Assembly: GCA_964628935.1 (NCBI GenBank)
Contig: CAZVOE010000009.1
Coordinates: forward strand, 1 to 49,516
Direction: 5' to 3'
DNA: 49,516 nt
From: CAYLHQ01 sp964628935
Lineage (GTDB): Bacteria; Acidobacteriota; Polarisedimenticolia; Polarisedimenticolales; DASRJG01
The notes beneath the pieces were generated by a model. That model did not search any database. It was not told the origin of the DNA and saw nothing but the letters and a program-made list of their open reading frames with translations. Shown here piece by piece: positions 23,927 through 33,201 of this stretch. The position numbers and the translations under genes are program-made. Numbering within the stretch: position 1 is the stretch's first letter; each line of letters opens with the position of its first letter.

Positions 23927-26509
23927 TCAAGGACACGGGACCGAGGCGGGAGCGCGTGGAGTCCCCGCGCTATCGGAGCCATAGGCCCCCTCGCCGGCGG
24001 CGTTTCGCGCCACGACGAGAAACCCTCGATCGTCCGTGAGGTCCGGCAGCACGGCCGAAGTTCCGGACCCCAAGTCCGCTTCGCACTCCGGCAACGCCGG
24101 AGCGCCGAGGATCGTCCGGTAAAGCCGGTACGAGGCCACCGCGCCCCCGCTCGACGGCGCCGACCAGGCGAGCGCGAACCCGGTCGCGTCCTTGTCGATC
24201 CGGAAGGGGGGCCCGCCGAGGGCCGAGGCCTCGCCGGGCTTCGCGAGGGCCGCCTCGCACGTGTACGAGGTCGTGACGACGGCGACGTCGTCCACGTACC
24301 AACCCTCGTCGGTGACCGAGGTGTCGGTCGCGAATCGCCAGCGAAAGCGAACCGCGGCGCCGGCGAGGGAGGAAAGGTCGGCTTCCGCCTCGACCCACCC
24401 ACCGGAATCGCCGGTAAAGGCGCTCCGTCCCGCGAGGTTCGTGCTCGCGGTCGAGCGGATGCTCCCGTTGTATCCCCCGGTCGTCAGGAGCGCACCTGCG
24501 TCCGACCAGGGGCCGTCGTTCGCCGAGTACTCGAGGACGCCGCCGTCGTAGTTCGCCTCGGTGTTGAACCGGTGCCGGAAGCGGAGTTCCGAGCCGGCCG
24601 GGAGGCTCTCGATCCGAGGCATGACGAGAACGCTGTCGGCGCGCGTCCCGATGCCCTGCACGAACCAGGAATGGGTCGGGCTGGAGGCATCCGCGGTCGT
24701 CTGATTCCAGGCGAGCGATCCCTCGAGCGTCTCCACCGTCCATCCGTTGGCGCCGCTCTCCATCGAATCCTCGAAGGTGTTCGAGACGTTCGCGGTTCCC
24801 GTCGGCACCTGGAAGGTGGAGTTCCACGCCCCTGGCGCCTCGGCGGCGGTGAAGTCGAGGGAGAACGGCACCGGATCGCCGCAGACCCGGTCGGCCGCGA
24901 GATCGAAGGTGAAGTGCGGCGCGAGCGACCGGCGGAACTCGCCCTGGGGAATCGTCGGCCAGAGAGCCACCGCGCCGGTCACCGTCACGAGCGGATCGGG
25001 CGAGGAAAGCGTCCCCGACACCGAAGAAGCGGCGAGGGTCCCTTTGTTGTCGGCGTCGATCTCGAGGACGATCGTCTCTCCGGGTTCGGCGACCCCGTTC
25101 CCGTTCCCGGCGCCGTCGTCGAGCGCCGATGCCCGGTACGAGAGCCTGGGCTGGGGGACCCGGCACGCGGCGGCGTCGATTCCGTCGGCCGTCACGGCGC
25201 CGGTGTTCCCCGGATCGAGCCAGTCGCTCAGACGCGACGAGGGGGTGCCTCCCCCGGTCCACGAGACGTCGAGCTTTCCGAACTCGTCGTAGGTGATGCT
25301 CGAACACGAGGCCGTCCCCCCGTGGAGCTGGCCGACGATCCGGCTCTCGACGTCGAAGAGCGGGGAACCCGACGAACCGGGCTCGGTCGTCCCTTCCTCC
25401 CAATTGTCCACGCGCCAGTGATCGCTTCCCCAGTTTTGCCCGGGGAGGAGGGTGTCGTCGTTGTGCGAGATCTTCTTCTCGTCGTTGTTCGGGTGATGGA
25501 TACAGTACGAGCCGTTCGACGCGACGGTGCTCCGGCTCCATCCGTTGTAATAAGCGCCGAATTCCTCCGGGATCTCGTCGTCCATCTCGAGGAGGGTGAC
25601 GTCGCTCGCCGCGTACGTCGCGCGGAGGAAGGAGCCGGTCAACTGCTGGTCGGTCGGCGCGGTTCCGGACCCGCACGCGGGGCGCTCGAAGTTGAACTGG
25701 AAGATCGTCCCCGTGGCGGAGCTTTGAGACGAAAGACAGTGTGCGGCGGTGAGCACGTAGTTCTTGCAATCAGCGCCGGTGTTCGTGATCAGCGAGCCGG
25801 AGCAAAAGCCGCCTCCCGAATTCAGGAGGTTCACCACACCGCGTTTCTCGTCTTGCCAGTCGGCGCCCAACGGGCAGTTGACGTCGATGTTGCACGCGCC
25901 CGCGCTCGGCGTGACGTCGTCCCCGCCCGATCCGCCGCCGGCGCCGTCGAAGTCGGCGCCCGGGATCGCCCGGTACCCGTGAAGGACTTCGCCGAGGTGG
26001 ACGTTCGGCCGGGCGCCCATGGGCGGTTGGAGCCAGTCGATCTCGACGACGAATGCATCGCCCGGAATCGGTGGCACCCAGAGTTGGCCGTGCGCGCGAA
26101 CGTCGCTCTCGTCGAACGGGCCGAGGACGAGTGACCCGTCCGGAGTGTAGACCCAGACGCTCGCTCCGGGAGCGGGACGGAAGGTCCCGAACCCGGCGAC
26201 GAGCCAGAGCGCTCCGGCCGAGCGCACCCGAACCCTCCAGATCCCCGTATCCCCGGCCGACTCGACCGTACCGAGGGAACCGAGGTCGATCCCCGCTTTT
26301 CGCGGGACGCCCACTCGCAGGACCTTCTCCGGCCCGGACGCCGCGTCCTCTGCCAGACGGGACGCGACGTCTGGAGGCGCGAGCTCGTGGAGCCGCACCG
26401 ACGAGAGGGGAGCGAGATCGCTCCGCTCGAAGGACAGCGGGCGCGCACCGGCGGCGAAGACGGACATCCCCGCGCAGAGGACGAAGATGGTGGCGGCGAA
26501 GATCTTCAC
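23927..26509 (-). CDS. Secreted trypsin-fold endopeptidase with C-terminal jelly-roll and Fn3-like regions
   Basis: An 860-residue exported serine protease. The signal peptide covers about residues 1-21. The trypsin-like domain carries His257 (LTAAHC), Asp303 (SDVTLLEMDD) and the nucleophile Ser380 (PGSSGSPLFD). The layout and Cys-rich surroundings resemble lysyl endopeptidase (Achromobacter protease I). Residues 580-770 look like a MAM or jelly-roll module as in immune-inhibitor-A peptidases (RFRHRFNTEANYDGG, WYVDDVAVVTTSYTC), and the end resembles a fibronectin type III domain. The GTG start at 26509 has GGGGA upstream. Cleavage specificity is not predicted firmly. It diverges from the M49 peptidase gene across 92 bases. 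Confidence 0.88.
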   Translation of the reverse strand: MKIFAATIFVLCAGMSVFAAGARPLSFERSDLAPLSSVRLHELAPPDVASRLAEDAASGPEKVLRVGVPRKAGIDLGSLGTVESAGDTGIWRVRVRSAGALWLVAGFGTFRPAPGASVWVYTPDGSLVLGPFDESDVRAHGQLWVPPIPGDAFVVEIDWLQPPMGARPNVHLGEVLHGYRAIPGADFDGAGGGSGGDDVTPSAGACNIDVNCPLGADWQDEKRGVVNLLNSGGGFCSGSLITNTGADCKNYVLTAAHCLSSQSSATGTIFQFNFERPACGSGTAPTDQQLTGSFLRATYAASDVTLLEMDDEIPEEFGAYYNGWSRSTVASNGSYCIHHPNNDEKKISHNDDTLLPGQNWGSDHWRVDNWEEGTTEPGSSGSPLFDVESRIVGQLHGGTASCSSITYDEFGKLDVSWTGGGTPSSRLSDWLDPGNTGAVTADGIDAAACRVPQPRLSYRASALDDGAGNGNGVAEPGETIVLEIDADNKGTLAASSVSGTLSSPDPLVTVTGAVALWPTIPQGEFRRSLAPHFTFDLAADRVCGDPVPFSLDFTAAEAPGAWNSTFQVPTGTANVSNTFEDSMESGANGWTVETLEGSLAWNQTTADASSPTHSWFVQGIGTRADSVLVMPRIESLPAGSELRFRHRFNTEANYDGGVLEYSANDGPWSDAGALLTTGGYNGSIRSTASTNLAGRSAFTGDSGGWVEAEADLSSLAGAAVRFRWRFATDTSVTDEGWYVDDVAVVTTSYTCEAALAKPGEASALGGPPFRIDKDATGFALAWSAPSSGGAVASYRLYRTILGAPALPECEADLGSGTSAVLPDLTDDRGFLVVARNAAGEGAYGSDSAGTPRAPASVPCP

Positions 26510-26601
26510 GGCCGATCCCCCAGCCTTGGCCGGCAGAATGTACCCCGATTTCCTCGTTTCCGCGCGCGGAGGGCTATGATGGCCCCTTCGGAGGGTCCGA
26601 A

Positions 26602-28281
26602 ATGCGCGGGATCGTGACGGGATGGACGGTGGCCGCGGCGGTCGTGGCGGCCGCCTGCAACGGCGGGGCGTCCCGGGACGCGGCGCCCGGGCCGAAAGGG
26701 AATGCGGACGTGAATCCGGCGATCACGAAGTACGTCGAGGTGACGCTGACCACCGATCTCGAGGTGCTCACCGAGAACGAGCGGAAGATGCTCCCGGTCC
26801 TGATCGACGCCTGCAAGGCCATGGACGACGCGTTTTGGATGCAGGCGTACGGCGACCGGGAGGCGCTCCTCGGCTCGATCGAGGACCCCGCGCTCCGGCG
26901 CTTCGCGGAGATCAACTACGGCCCGTGGGACCGGCTGAAGGGGGACACCCCGTTCCTCCCCGGCGTCGGGCCCAAGCCGCCGGGAGCCCGGTTCTACCCG
27001 GAGGACATGACGAAGGAGGAGTTCGAGGCGGCGGTCGCGGGAGACCCGGCGCTCCGGAGCGCCTACACCGTCGTGCGCCGCGAAGGGGGGCGCCTGACCG
27101 CCGTTCCCTACCACGTCGCCTACGCCGAGCCGTTCGAGCGCGCCGCGGCCAAGCTCGAGGAAGCGGCCGCCTTCGCCGACGACCCCGGCCTCGCTCGGTA
27201 CCTCGCGCTCCGCGCGAAGGCGCTCCGCACGGGGGAGTACCGGGAAAGCGACCTCGCCTGGATGGAGATGAAGAACAACGTGGTCGACGTGGTGATCGGG
27301 CCGATCGAGAACTACGAAGATCGCCTGTTCGGCATCCGCACCGCCGCGGAAGGATTCGTCCTCGTGAAGGACCGCGTGTGGTCGCAGAAGCTCGAGCGCT
27401 ACGCGCAGCTCCTTCCGACCCTCCAGCGCGGGCTTCCCGTTCCGGACGCGTACAAGGCGGAGACGCCGGGCACCGGCTCGGACCTCAACGCGTACGATGC
27501 CGTGTACTACGCCGGCGACTGCAACGCCGGCTCGAAGACGATCGCGATCAACCTGCCGAACGATGAGGAGGTGCAACTCGAGAAGGGAACCCGACGTCTT
27601 CAGCTCAAGAACGCCATGCGCGCCAAGTACGACGCGATCCTCGTCCCGATCGCCGACCGGCTGATCGCGGAGGACCAGCGATCGCACGTCACCTTCGACG
27701 CGTTCTTCTCGAACGTGATGTTCCACGAGGTCGCCCACGGCCTCGGGATCAAGAACACCCTCGACGGGAAGGGGACCGTGAGGGCGGCACTCAAGGAAAC
27801 GTACGGGCCGCTCGAGGAGGGAAAGGCCGACGTGCTCGGCCTCCACATGATCGCGAAGCTCCACGAGATGGGAGAACTCGGCGATGCCGATCTCCTGGAC
27901 AACTACGTCACCTACTTGGCCGGGATCTTCCGTTCGATCCGGTTCGGCGCGGCGAGCGCCCACGGCCGCGCGAACCTCTTCCAGTTCCAGTTTTACCGGG
28001 ACGCGGGCGCGTTCGTCCGGGACCAGGCGACCGGACGGTACCGGGTGGACCCGGCCCGGATGGAGGCGGCGAACGAGGCCCTCGCCGAGAAGATCCTCCG
28101 GTTCCAGGGGGACGGGGACTACGAAGGGGTGAAGGCGTTCGTTCCGGATGGAAGCGCCCTCGATCCCATCCTTCAGGCCGACCTCGACGCGCTGAAGGCC
28201 GCCGACATCCCCACGGACGTCGTCTTCCGTCAAGGGTGGGAGGTCCTGCAGGGAGCGCGTGGAACCGACGCGGTTCGGTGA
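26602..28281 (+). CDS. Lipoprotein M49 (dipeptidyl-peptidase III-like) metallopeptidase
   Basis: A 559-residue zinc peptidase of the bacterial DPP III-like group. Zinc ligands are His375 and His379 in HEVAHGLG, with the third in EEGKADVLGL (Glu405/406). The block following it (DNYVTYLAGIFRSIRFG, then SSAHG-like ASAHGRANLFQFQF) is typical of M49 relatives. The N-terminus MRGIVTGWTVAAAVVAAAC has a lipobox, suggesting a lipid-anchored periplasmic enzyme. The ATG at 26602 has GGAGG seven bases upstream, and TATGAT at 26575 could be its -10. It probably trims peptides, perhaps in step with the divergent secreted endopeptidase. Confidence 0.87.
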   Translation: MRGIVTGWTVAAAVVAAACNGGASRDAAPGPKGNADVNPAITKYVEVTLTTDLEVLTENERKMLPVLIDACKAMDDAFWMQAYGDREALLGSIEDPALRRFAEINYGPWDRLKGDTPFLPGVGPKPPGARFYPEDMTKEEFEAAVAGDPALRSAYTVVRREGGRLTAVPYHVAYAEPFERAAAKLEEAAAFADDPGLARYLALRAKALRTGEYRESDLAWMEMKNNVVDVVIGPIENYEDRLFGIRTAAEGFVLVKDRVWSQKLERYAQLLPTLQRGLPVPDAYKAETPGTGSDLNAYDAVYYAGDCNAGSKTIAINLPNDEEVQLEKGTRRLQLKNAMRAKYDAILVPIADRLIAEDQRSHVTFDAFFSNVMFHEVAHGLGIKNTLDGKGTVRAALKETYGPLEEGKADVLGLHMIAKLHEMGELGDADLLDNYVTYLAGIFRSIRFGAASAHGRANLFQFQFYRDAGAFVRDQATGRYRVDPARMEAANEALAEKILRFQGDGDYEGVKAFVPDGSALDPILQADLDALKAADIPTDVVFRQGWEVLQGARGTDAVR

Positions 28282-28285
28282 GACC

Positions 28286-29122
28286 TCACCCCGCGGACGC
28301 CCGGTGCAGGCGGTCGGCGAGGGCGTGGCCGAGACCTTCCTCGGTCGGGCAGGGCTCTGCGAGGAGAACCGCCGCGCGCGATCCGTCGAGGGCGCGGAGG
28401 GCGCCGAAGAATCGCCGCGCCGCTTCTTCGAGGTTTCCCTTGGCGCTGAGCGTCTCGACGGCGACGCTCCTTCCGGTCCAACGCTCGAGGCGGTGCGCGG
28501 CGGCCGAGGGATCCCCGGAGAAGAGAAGGAGGCCGACCGGGCCCGTTGACGCCCTGATCCGATCCCGTATTCCCCCGGGGAGAGCGTCGAGAGCGAGCAC
28601 CGGTCCCGGCAGCATGAGGACGGGTTTCGAAGGGGCATAGTGGCGGTCGAGGGTTCCCGGGGCGCGAACGCGGTCTCCCGGGCGATGCGCGGCGAGCTTC
28701 GGCGTCTTCCCTGCGACCTCCGCGATCCTCGCCGCCGGAACCCCTCCGGGGCGGAGGAGGGTCAGTTCCCCGTCGTTCGCGATCTCGACGATCGTCGATT
28801 CGAGACCGACCTCCGACGGGCCGCCGTCGAGGATGAACGGAATCCTTCCGCGGAGTTCCGCGAGGACGTCGCCGGCGGTGGTCGGGCTGATCCGACCGAA
28901 TCGGTTCGCGCTCGGCGCGGCGAGGGGGACCCCGGCCCGGGAGAGGAGCGCCTGCGTCAGCGGATGGCGGGGCATGCGGACCGCGACGGAGTCGAGACCG
29001 CTCGTCACGAGGAGGGGAATGCGAGAGGAGCGCGGGAGCACGAGGGTCAATGGCCCGGGCCAGAAGGCGCCCATCAGCCGCGAAGCGCACTCGCGGGCCG
29101 GGGCGCCGAGCGCCGCCGCCAC
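28286..29122 (-). pseudogene. Sua5/YwlC threonylcarbamoyl-AMP synthase, C-terminal part (broken at gap)
   Basis: About 279 residues reading out of the 10-N gap with no start of its own. It begins VAAALGAPARECASRLMGAF and then carries the second half of the YrdC/Sua5 catalytic domain (WPGPLTLVLPR, APSANRFGRISPTTAGDV, LDGGPSEVGLESTIV) and the Sua5 C-terminal domain after the HYAPSKPVLML linker. The full enzyme makes threonylcarbamoyl-AMP for the t6A37 tRNA modification. The N-terminal part lies across the gap at 29231-29524, but a foreign-looking stretch intervenes. It may be an intact gene damaged only in assembly. It converges on the M49 gene, four bases apart. Confidence 0.8.
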
Positions 29123-29132
29123 NNNNNNNNNN
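29123..29132. other. Scaffold gap (10 N)
   Basis: Ten Ns between a Sua5 C-terminal part and the first 20 codons of a YnfA-like gene. Confidence 0.95.
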
Positions 29133-29192
29133 CGCAAAGCAGCCGACGATCTCGGCCAGCGCGGCGCCGATGCCCGCGAGGACAGAAGTCAT
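29133..29192 (-). CDS. YnfA/UPF0060-like membrane protein, first 20 residues only
   Basis: An ATG at 29192 opens a frame reading MTSVLAGIGAALAEIVGCFA before it runs into the gap. The LAALAEIxGC pattern is the N-terminal hallmark of YnfA/UPF0060 proteins, small four-helix membrane proteins related to SMR transporters. GGGAGGGG lies a few bases upstream. The remainder is missing, so the call rests on one short motif. Confidence 0.45.
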
Positions 29193-29230
29193 GCCCCCAA
29201 CCCCTCCCGGCGGGAGAACGCCGGTCTTCG

Positions 29231-29524
29231 TCAGACCCGGCCGAGCGCCGCCGCCTCGAAGATCCCCTCGTCGGCGGCGCGCGCGAACCGCCGGCCGGCG
29301 TCCCACGAGGCCCAACCGTCGGGCGTCGCGACGTGGACGATGAGAGGATCGAAGGTCGGCCGGTCCTTCGCCGCGAAGATCGCGGCGACCGCCCGCTCGT
29401 CCACGGCCGATCCGGCGAGGCCGTAGACGGTCTCCGTCGGGATCGCGACGAGTTCGCCGCGTTGGAGCGCCTCCGCGGCGATCGCGAGCGAGGCCTCGCT
29501 CGGGGGCAGGATCTTCGTGACCAA
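29231..29524 (-). pseudogene. Sua5/YrdC N-terminal part, prematurely stopped
   Basis: A frame that begins at a TTG (29524) with GGAGG five bases upstream and reads as the N-terminal third of a Sua5/YrdC protein: ELVAIPTETVYGLAGSA, then AIFAAKDRPTFDPLIVHVA. After this it departs from the family (TPDGWASWDAGRRFARA) and stops at 29231. In an intact Sua5 the next residues would match the VAAALGAPARECA start of the fragment across the gap. Alone it lacks the rest of the active site. Either a real interruption or a local assembly error. Confidence 0.7.
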
Positions 29525-29582
29525 GCGGTCCTCCGGGGCACGGGATAGCACGAAGACCCTGCGGGGTCGATACTCACCTCCG

Positions 29583-30566
29583 ATGCGGCGCCTTCCCCTT
29601 CCGTTCCCGAGACACGTGCTCGCGGCGCCGGAAGCCGCCCGGCCGGTCGCACGGAGCCACTTCGATCCTCAGGAGGGGTGGTTCCGGCGGATCGAGCGGA
29701 ACGTGAGCCGCTTTCTGAGTCGGCGCGTTTTCCCACTCGTTCCGGGGATCGATCTCCCGTACGCCTGGGTGCTCGACCGCTGGCTCGAGTGCTCGGAAGC
29801 GGAGATCGCCGTCGGAGGACTCCGCCCGGGCCTCCACGGCCTTTCCCTGCTCCTGATCACCGACCTTCACGCGGGGCCGTTTCTCGCCCCGGGCGCCCTG
29901 AGACGCGCGTTGGACCGCGCGACTTCGACCGATCCCGACCTCGTCGTGCTCGGAGGGGACTACGCGACCACCCACCTCCGCGAACTCGAGCCGCACCTCG
30001 ACGCGCTCGCGACGCTCGAGGCGCCGCTCGGCGTTTTCGCGGTCCTCGGCAACCACGACCATTACACCGAGAGCGCGGGGCGGCTCCGGGCGATGATCGA
30101 GTCGACGGGCGTCCGCGTCCTCCACAACGACGCCGTCCGGATCGAGCGCGACGGAGCTCGTCTTCTCCTCGCAGTGATCGACGACCTCCACTGGGGCAAG
30201 CCCGATCTCGGCGCGGCCCTTACGCGAGCGCGTGCGCTCGATCCGGGAGCTCCGATCCTCCTCGTCTCGCACAACCCGGACGTCTTTTTCGACGCGGCGG
30301 CGCGGGGCGTCGCGCTCGTGCTCTCGGGGCACACGCACGGCGGGCAGGTTCGCATCCCGGGGGGACCGGTCCTCGTCCGGATGAGCCGATACCGACTGGA
30401 CGACGGGCGCTTTCGCTTCGGGACCGCGGAGTTGGTGGTCTCGCGCGGGATCGGCGTGTCGGGATTGCCCTTGCGTCTCGGCTGCCCCCCCGAGGTGGTG
30501 CGATTGACGTTGAAGGGAGAAGAGATCGAGGATCGGTCCCTCAACCAGGATCCTCGAATGGAGTAA
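29583..30566 (+). CDS. Calcineurin-like metallophosphoesterase (YaeI-like)
   Basis: A 327-residue metallophosphoesterase. The five family motifs appear in order: LLITDLHAG, VVLGGDYAT, AVLGNHDHY, LVSHNPDVF and LSGHTHGGQVRIP. This layout matches YaeI/YkuE-type phosphodiesterases, often linked to lipid or undecaprenyl-phosphate chemistry; the substrate is not determined here. The ATG at 29583 is chosen because upstream codons (from 29517) overlap the divergent Sua5 start and look non-coding. It converges on the sigma-factor gene with 13 bases between stops. Confidence 0.88.
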   Translation: MRRLPLPFPRHVLAAPEAARPVARSHFDPQEGWFRRIERNVSRFLSRRVFPLVPGIDLPYAWVLDRWLECSEAEIAVGGLRPGLHGLSLLLITDLHAGPFLAPGALRRALDRATSTDPDLVVLGGDYATTHLRELEPHLDALATLEAPLGVFAVLGNHDHYTESAGRLRAMIESTGVRVLHNDAVRIERDGARLLLAVIDDLHWGKPDLGAALTRARALDPGAPILLVSHNPDVFFDAAARGVALVLSGHTHGGQVRIPGGPVLVRMSRYRLDDGRFRFGTAELVVSRGIGVSGLPLRLGCPPEVVRLTLKGEEIEDRSLNQDPRME

Positions 30567-30579
30567 CTTGTCCCTCCCG

Positions 30580-31743
30580 TCAGTACAGCTCTTTCAGGTC
30601 CTTCGCGCGCGGAGACCCCTGGATCTTGGCGAGGGCCATCGACTCGATCTGGCGGACCCGCTCCCGCGAGAGGTTCATGTGCTTTCCGATCTCCTCGAGC
30701 GTCAGGGCGTCTTTCCGGTCGATGCCGAACCGGAGCCGGAGGATCTCCTCCTCGCGGGGGGTGAGAGAGGCGAGCAACTCGTCGACGCGCTCCTTCCGCT
30801 GCCGCTCCGAGGTTTGCTCGAGGGGATCGACGGCGTGCTCGTCGGCCACGATCTTGGAGAGGTCGTACCCCTCGCCCGAGGGCGACATGTCCTCGAGGGG
30901 CTGCGGATCTCCGACGACTCCGAGCACCTCGTCGACGACGTCGACCGGAACGCCGAGGACCGCGGCGATCTCCTTCGAGGTCGGCTTGCGTCCGAGCGTC
31001 TCCGACATTTCGCGGGAGATCCTGCGGACCTTCTTGATCTTCTCGTTGACGTGGACCGGGATGCGGATGACCTTCGCCTTGTCCGCGATCGCGCGCTCGA
31101 CCCCCTGCTTGATCCACCAGAACGCGTAGGTCGAGAACTTGTTCCCCCGCTCGTGCTCGAATTTCTCGACCGCACGCATCAGGCCGATGTTCCCTTCCTG
31201 GATGAGATCGACGAAGGAAAGCCCGTGATTGACGTATTTCTTCGCGATGTGCACGACGAGCCGGAGGTTCGCGAGGATGAGCGCGTTCCGGGCATCGTCG
31301 AGCGAGCGCTTGTGCCTCGCCACTTCGCGCGCGATCTGCGTGAGCCTCGGCGTTCGCTGCTCGGCGGCGAACGTCGCGAGGCGGGAACAGAACTTCTCGA
31401 CCGCGTCGAGGGGCCACGCGGCGCCGCGCTCGGGTCCGCTCACATCGCTGCCGAGGACGAACGGTCGAGCGGAGGCGGGCAGTTTCCTCGCGAGCGCGGC
31501 GATCGCGAGCCGCGCATCCTTCAGTTGCGAGGCGAGCTTGACCTCCATCCGTTCATCGATCAGGGGGGTCGAGCCCATTTCCCGCAGGTACATCGGAAGC
31601 AGCGAGCCGGGGAGGTCGACCGAACCCCGCTCCGCGCGCTCCCATCGATCTTCGCTGTCGACCGGTCTGTCCGGCAGAGTTTCGACGTCGTCGTCCGCTC
31701 CGGAGAACTCGGCCGGGCTGGCTCGGAACATCCAAGAGGCCAC
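30580..31743 (-). CDS. Sigma-70 family RNA polymerase sigma factor (group 2, RpoD/RpoS-like)
   Basis: A 387-residue sigma factor with regions 1.2, 2, 3 and 4 but no long region 1.1 or non-conserved insert. Region 2 is NALILANLRLVVHIAKKYV, LSFVDLIQEGNIGLMRAVEK and FSTYAFWWIKQGVERAI; region 4 ends in LTLEEIGKHMNLSRERVRQI. The size and an N-terminal DLPGSLLPMYLREMG indicate a group 2 factor such as RpoS rather than the main RpoD. The GTG at 31743 is chosen because AGGAG lies six bases upstream. The 128-base divergent spacer to the glycosyltransferase is AT-rich and holds its probable promoter. Confidence 0.9.
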   Translation of the reverse strand: MASWMFRASPAEFSGADDDVETLPDRPVDSEDRWERAERGSVDLPGSLLPMYLREMGSTPLIDERMEVKLASQLKDARLAIAALARKLPASARPFVLGSDVSGPERGAAWPLDAVEKFCSRLATFAAEQRTPRLTQIAREVARHKRSLDDARNALILANLRLVVHIAKKYVNHGLSFVDLIQEGNIGLMRAVEKFEHERGNKFSTYAFWWIKQGVERAIADKAKVIRIPVHVNEKIKKVRRISREMSETLGRKPTSKEIAAVLGVPVDVVDEVLGVVGDPQPLEDMSPSGEGYDLSKIVADEHAVDPLEQTSERQRKERVDELLASLTPREEEILRLRFGIDRKDALTLEEIGKHMNLSRERVRQIESMALAKIQGSPRAKDLKELY

Positions 31744-31785
31744 GGCTTGCTCCTTTCTCCTCTCTAGATGCAACGGAACGTTCCA

Positions 31786-31813
31786 AGGGTACTCCGAAAT
31801 CTCCCGATGTCAA
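31786..31813 (-). promoter_or_regulatory. Candidate promoter of the sigma-factor gene
   Basis: On the minus strand TTGACA (31813-31808) is followed by 16 bases and TACCCT (31791-31786), 42 bases before the GTG start. The -35 is perfect and the -10 keeps the TA---T frame. Confidence 0.45.
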
Positions 31814-31871
31814 TGTTCTGTCTAATATTCTTCTGGACAAATCGTAAACGTAGTGTAAAAAGGCTGAGATC

Positions 31872-33023
31872 GTGCTGCATTCCATCGGCCAGGCCGTCGC
31901 GGTCCTGACGTCGCTCGGCTGGCTCGCCGGTTCGTGGCTCGCCGTGCGGGCGTCGCGTCGCGTCCGAACCCTTGGCTCGATCGGTTCGCCCGCNNNNNNN
32001 NNNGTCGTGAGCGCGGCCCGCGACGAGGGGGAATCGATCGGGCGCGCGATCGCATCCCTCCGGGAGCAGGACTATCCGGACCTCGAGATCGTCGTCGCCG
32101 ACGACCGCTCTTCCGACGCCACCGGATCGATCCTCGACCGCATGGCGGAGGAAGACCCCAGGGTTCGGGTCGTGCACATCCGCGTGCTTCCGGAGGGCTG
32201 GCTCGGGAAAGTGCACGCGCTCGAGCGCGCGACGTCGAGCGCGCGCGGCGAGTGGCTTCTGTTCACCGACGCTGACGTCGAGTTCCGGCCGGGAGCGCTC
32301 CGACGTGCGGTCTTCCACGCGGTCACCCGTGGTCTCGACCACCTCGTCGTCGCTCCCGACGTGCTTGCCCGCTCGACCCTGCAAGGCGCGGCGAACGCCG
32401 CGTTCGCCGCCGCATTCCTCACGGGGACGCGCGCGCTCGACGTATCGCGCCGAGGGTCGCGCGCCTACGTCGGCGTCGGTGGGTTCAATCTCGTCCGGCG
32501 TGCCCTTTGGGAGAAGACGCCCGGCTTCCGGTTCCTTCGCATGGAGGTTCTCGACGATGTCGGTCTCGCTCGGATGCTCCGCGACGCCGAAGCTCGACGA
32601 GACTTCCTCCTGGGGTTGGAGGACGTTCGCGTCGAGTGGTACGGGTCGCTGCGCGCGATGGTCCGTGGTCTCGAGAAGAACTTCTTCGCGGCGGCAGGAT
32701 TCTCCCTGCTCCGCGCGACCGCCCTCGCCGCGGGAACGGTCGTCTTCGCCGTCGCGCCCTCGATCGGACTCGTCGCCGGGCCGGGGTGGGTTCGCGCCAT
32801 CGCCGCCGTCGCGATCGCGGCCCATCTGATCGCCTCGGCGGCGGTGGCCCGGCGCTTCGAGCGCCCCATCGCCGTCTTCGTTTGGGTGCCGGTCGGAGCG
32901 CTGGTTCTCGCCTATGCGCTCCTACGCTCGGCCTGGGTCTGCACCCGGGACGGAGGGATCACCTGGCGGGGGACCCGCTACCCCCTTCGGGACCTTCGAG
33001 AGGGGCGTCGGGTCGATCTCTGA
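31872..33023 (+). CDS. Family 2 glycosyltransferase (crosses a gap)
   Basis: A roughly 383-residue GT-A glycosyltransferase. The N-terminus has one membrane segment, then the nucleotide-binding strand (VVSAARDEGESIG), ADDRSSDATG, and the metal-binding FTDADVEF. The acceptor region follows, and three hydrophobic segments lie at about residues 275-355 (FFAAAGFSLLRATALAAGTV onward). The architecture resembles hopanoid-type HpnB and related membrane glycosyltransferases. The start GTG at 31872 has an AAGGCTGAG sequence upstream. Ten Ns at 31994-32003 remove three or four residues of the first beta strand; the frame continues on both sides. Confidence 0.85.
   Translation: MLHSIGQAVAVLTSLGWLAGSWLAVRASRRVRTLGSIGSPXXXXVVSAARDEGESIGRAIASLREQDYPDLEIVVADDRSSDATGSILDRMAEEDPRVRVVHIRVLPEGWLGKVHALERATSSARGEWLLFTDADVEFRPGALRRAVFHAVTRGLDHLVVAPDVLARSTLQGAANAAFAAAFLTGTRALDVSRRGSRAYVGVGGFNLVRRALWEKTPGFRFLRMEVLDDVGLARMLRDAEARRDFLLGLEDVRVEWYGSLRAMVRGLEKNFFAAAGFSLLRATALAAGTVVFAVAPSIGLVAGPGWVRAIAAVAIAAHLIASAAVARRFERPIAVFVWVPVGALVLAYALLRSAWVCTRDGGITWRGTRYPLRDLREGRRVDL
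31994..32003. other. Scaffold gap (10 N)
   Basis: Ten Ns in the first Rossmann strand of the glycosyltransferase gene; in-frame continuation suggests the true missing length is about ten bases or ten plus a multiple of three. Confidence 0.95.
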
Positions 33024-33201
33024 GCGCAAACTCTGCGCGACATTTCGTTCCACCTTCCGTTTCCCGCGAGGATCGCGGCGGCGGGGAAGAAAAGGGGCGC
33101 ATCTCCGACGGGAACGCGATTTGCGAACTCCGCGAACATCCCCGAGGATGCAGCCGGCGCCTCGACGGTTCCGGAAGGCTCGGGGCAAGGGGATCGAACC
33201 G

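Noticed and set aside
30580..31743. Primary housekeeping sigma factor RpoD
   Set aside because: At 387 residues it lacks region 1.1 and the long non-conserved region; group 2 (RpoS-like) fits better.
33186..33200. tRNA T-arm-like GGTTCGATCCCC on the minus strand
   Set aside because: The flanking bases do not pair as a T stem, and no acceptor or anticodon arm can be built around it.
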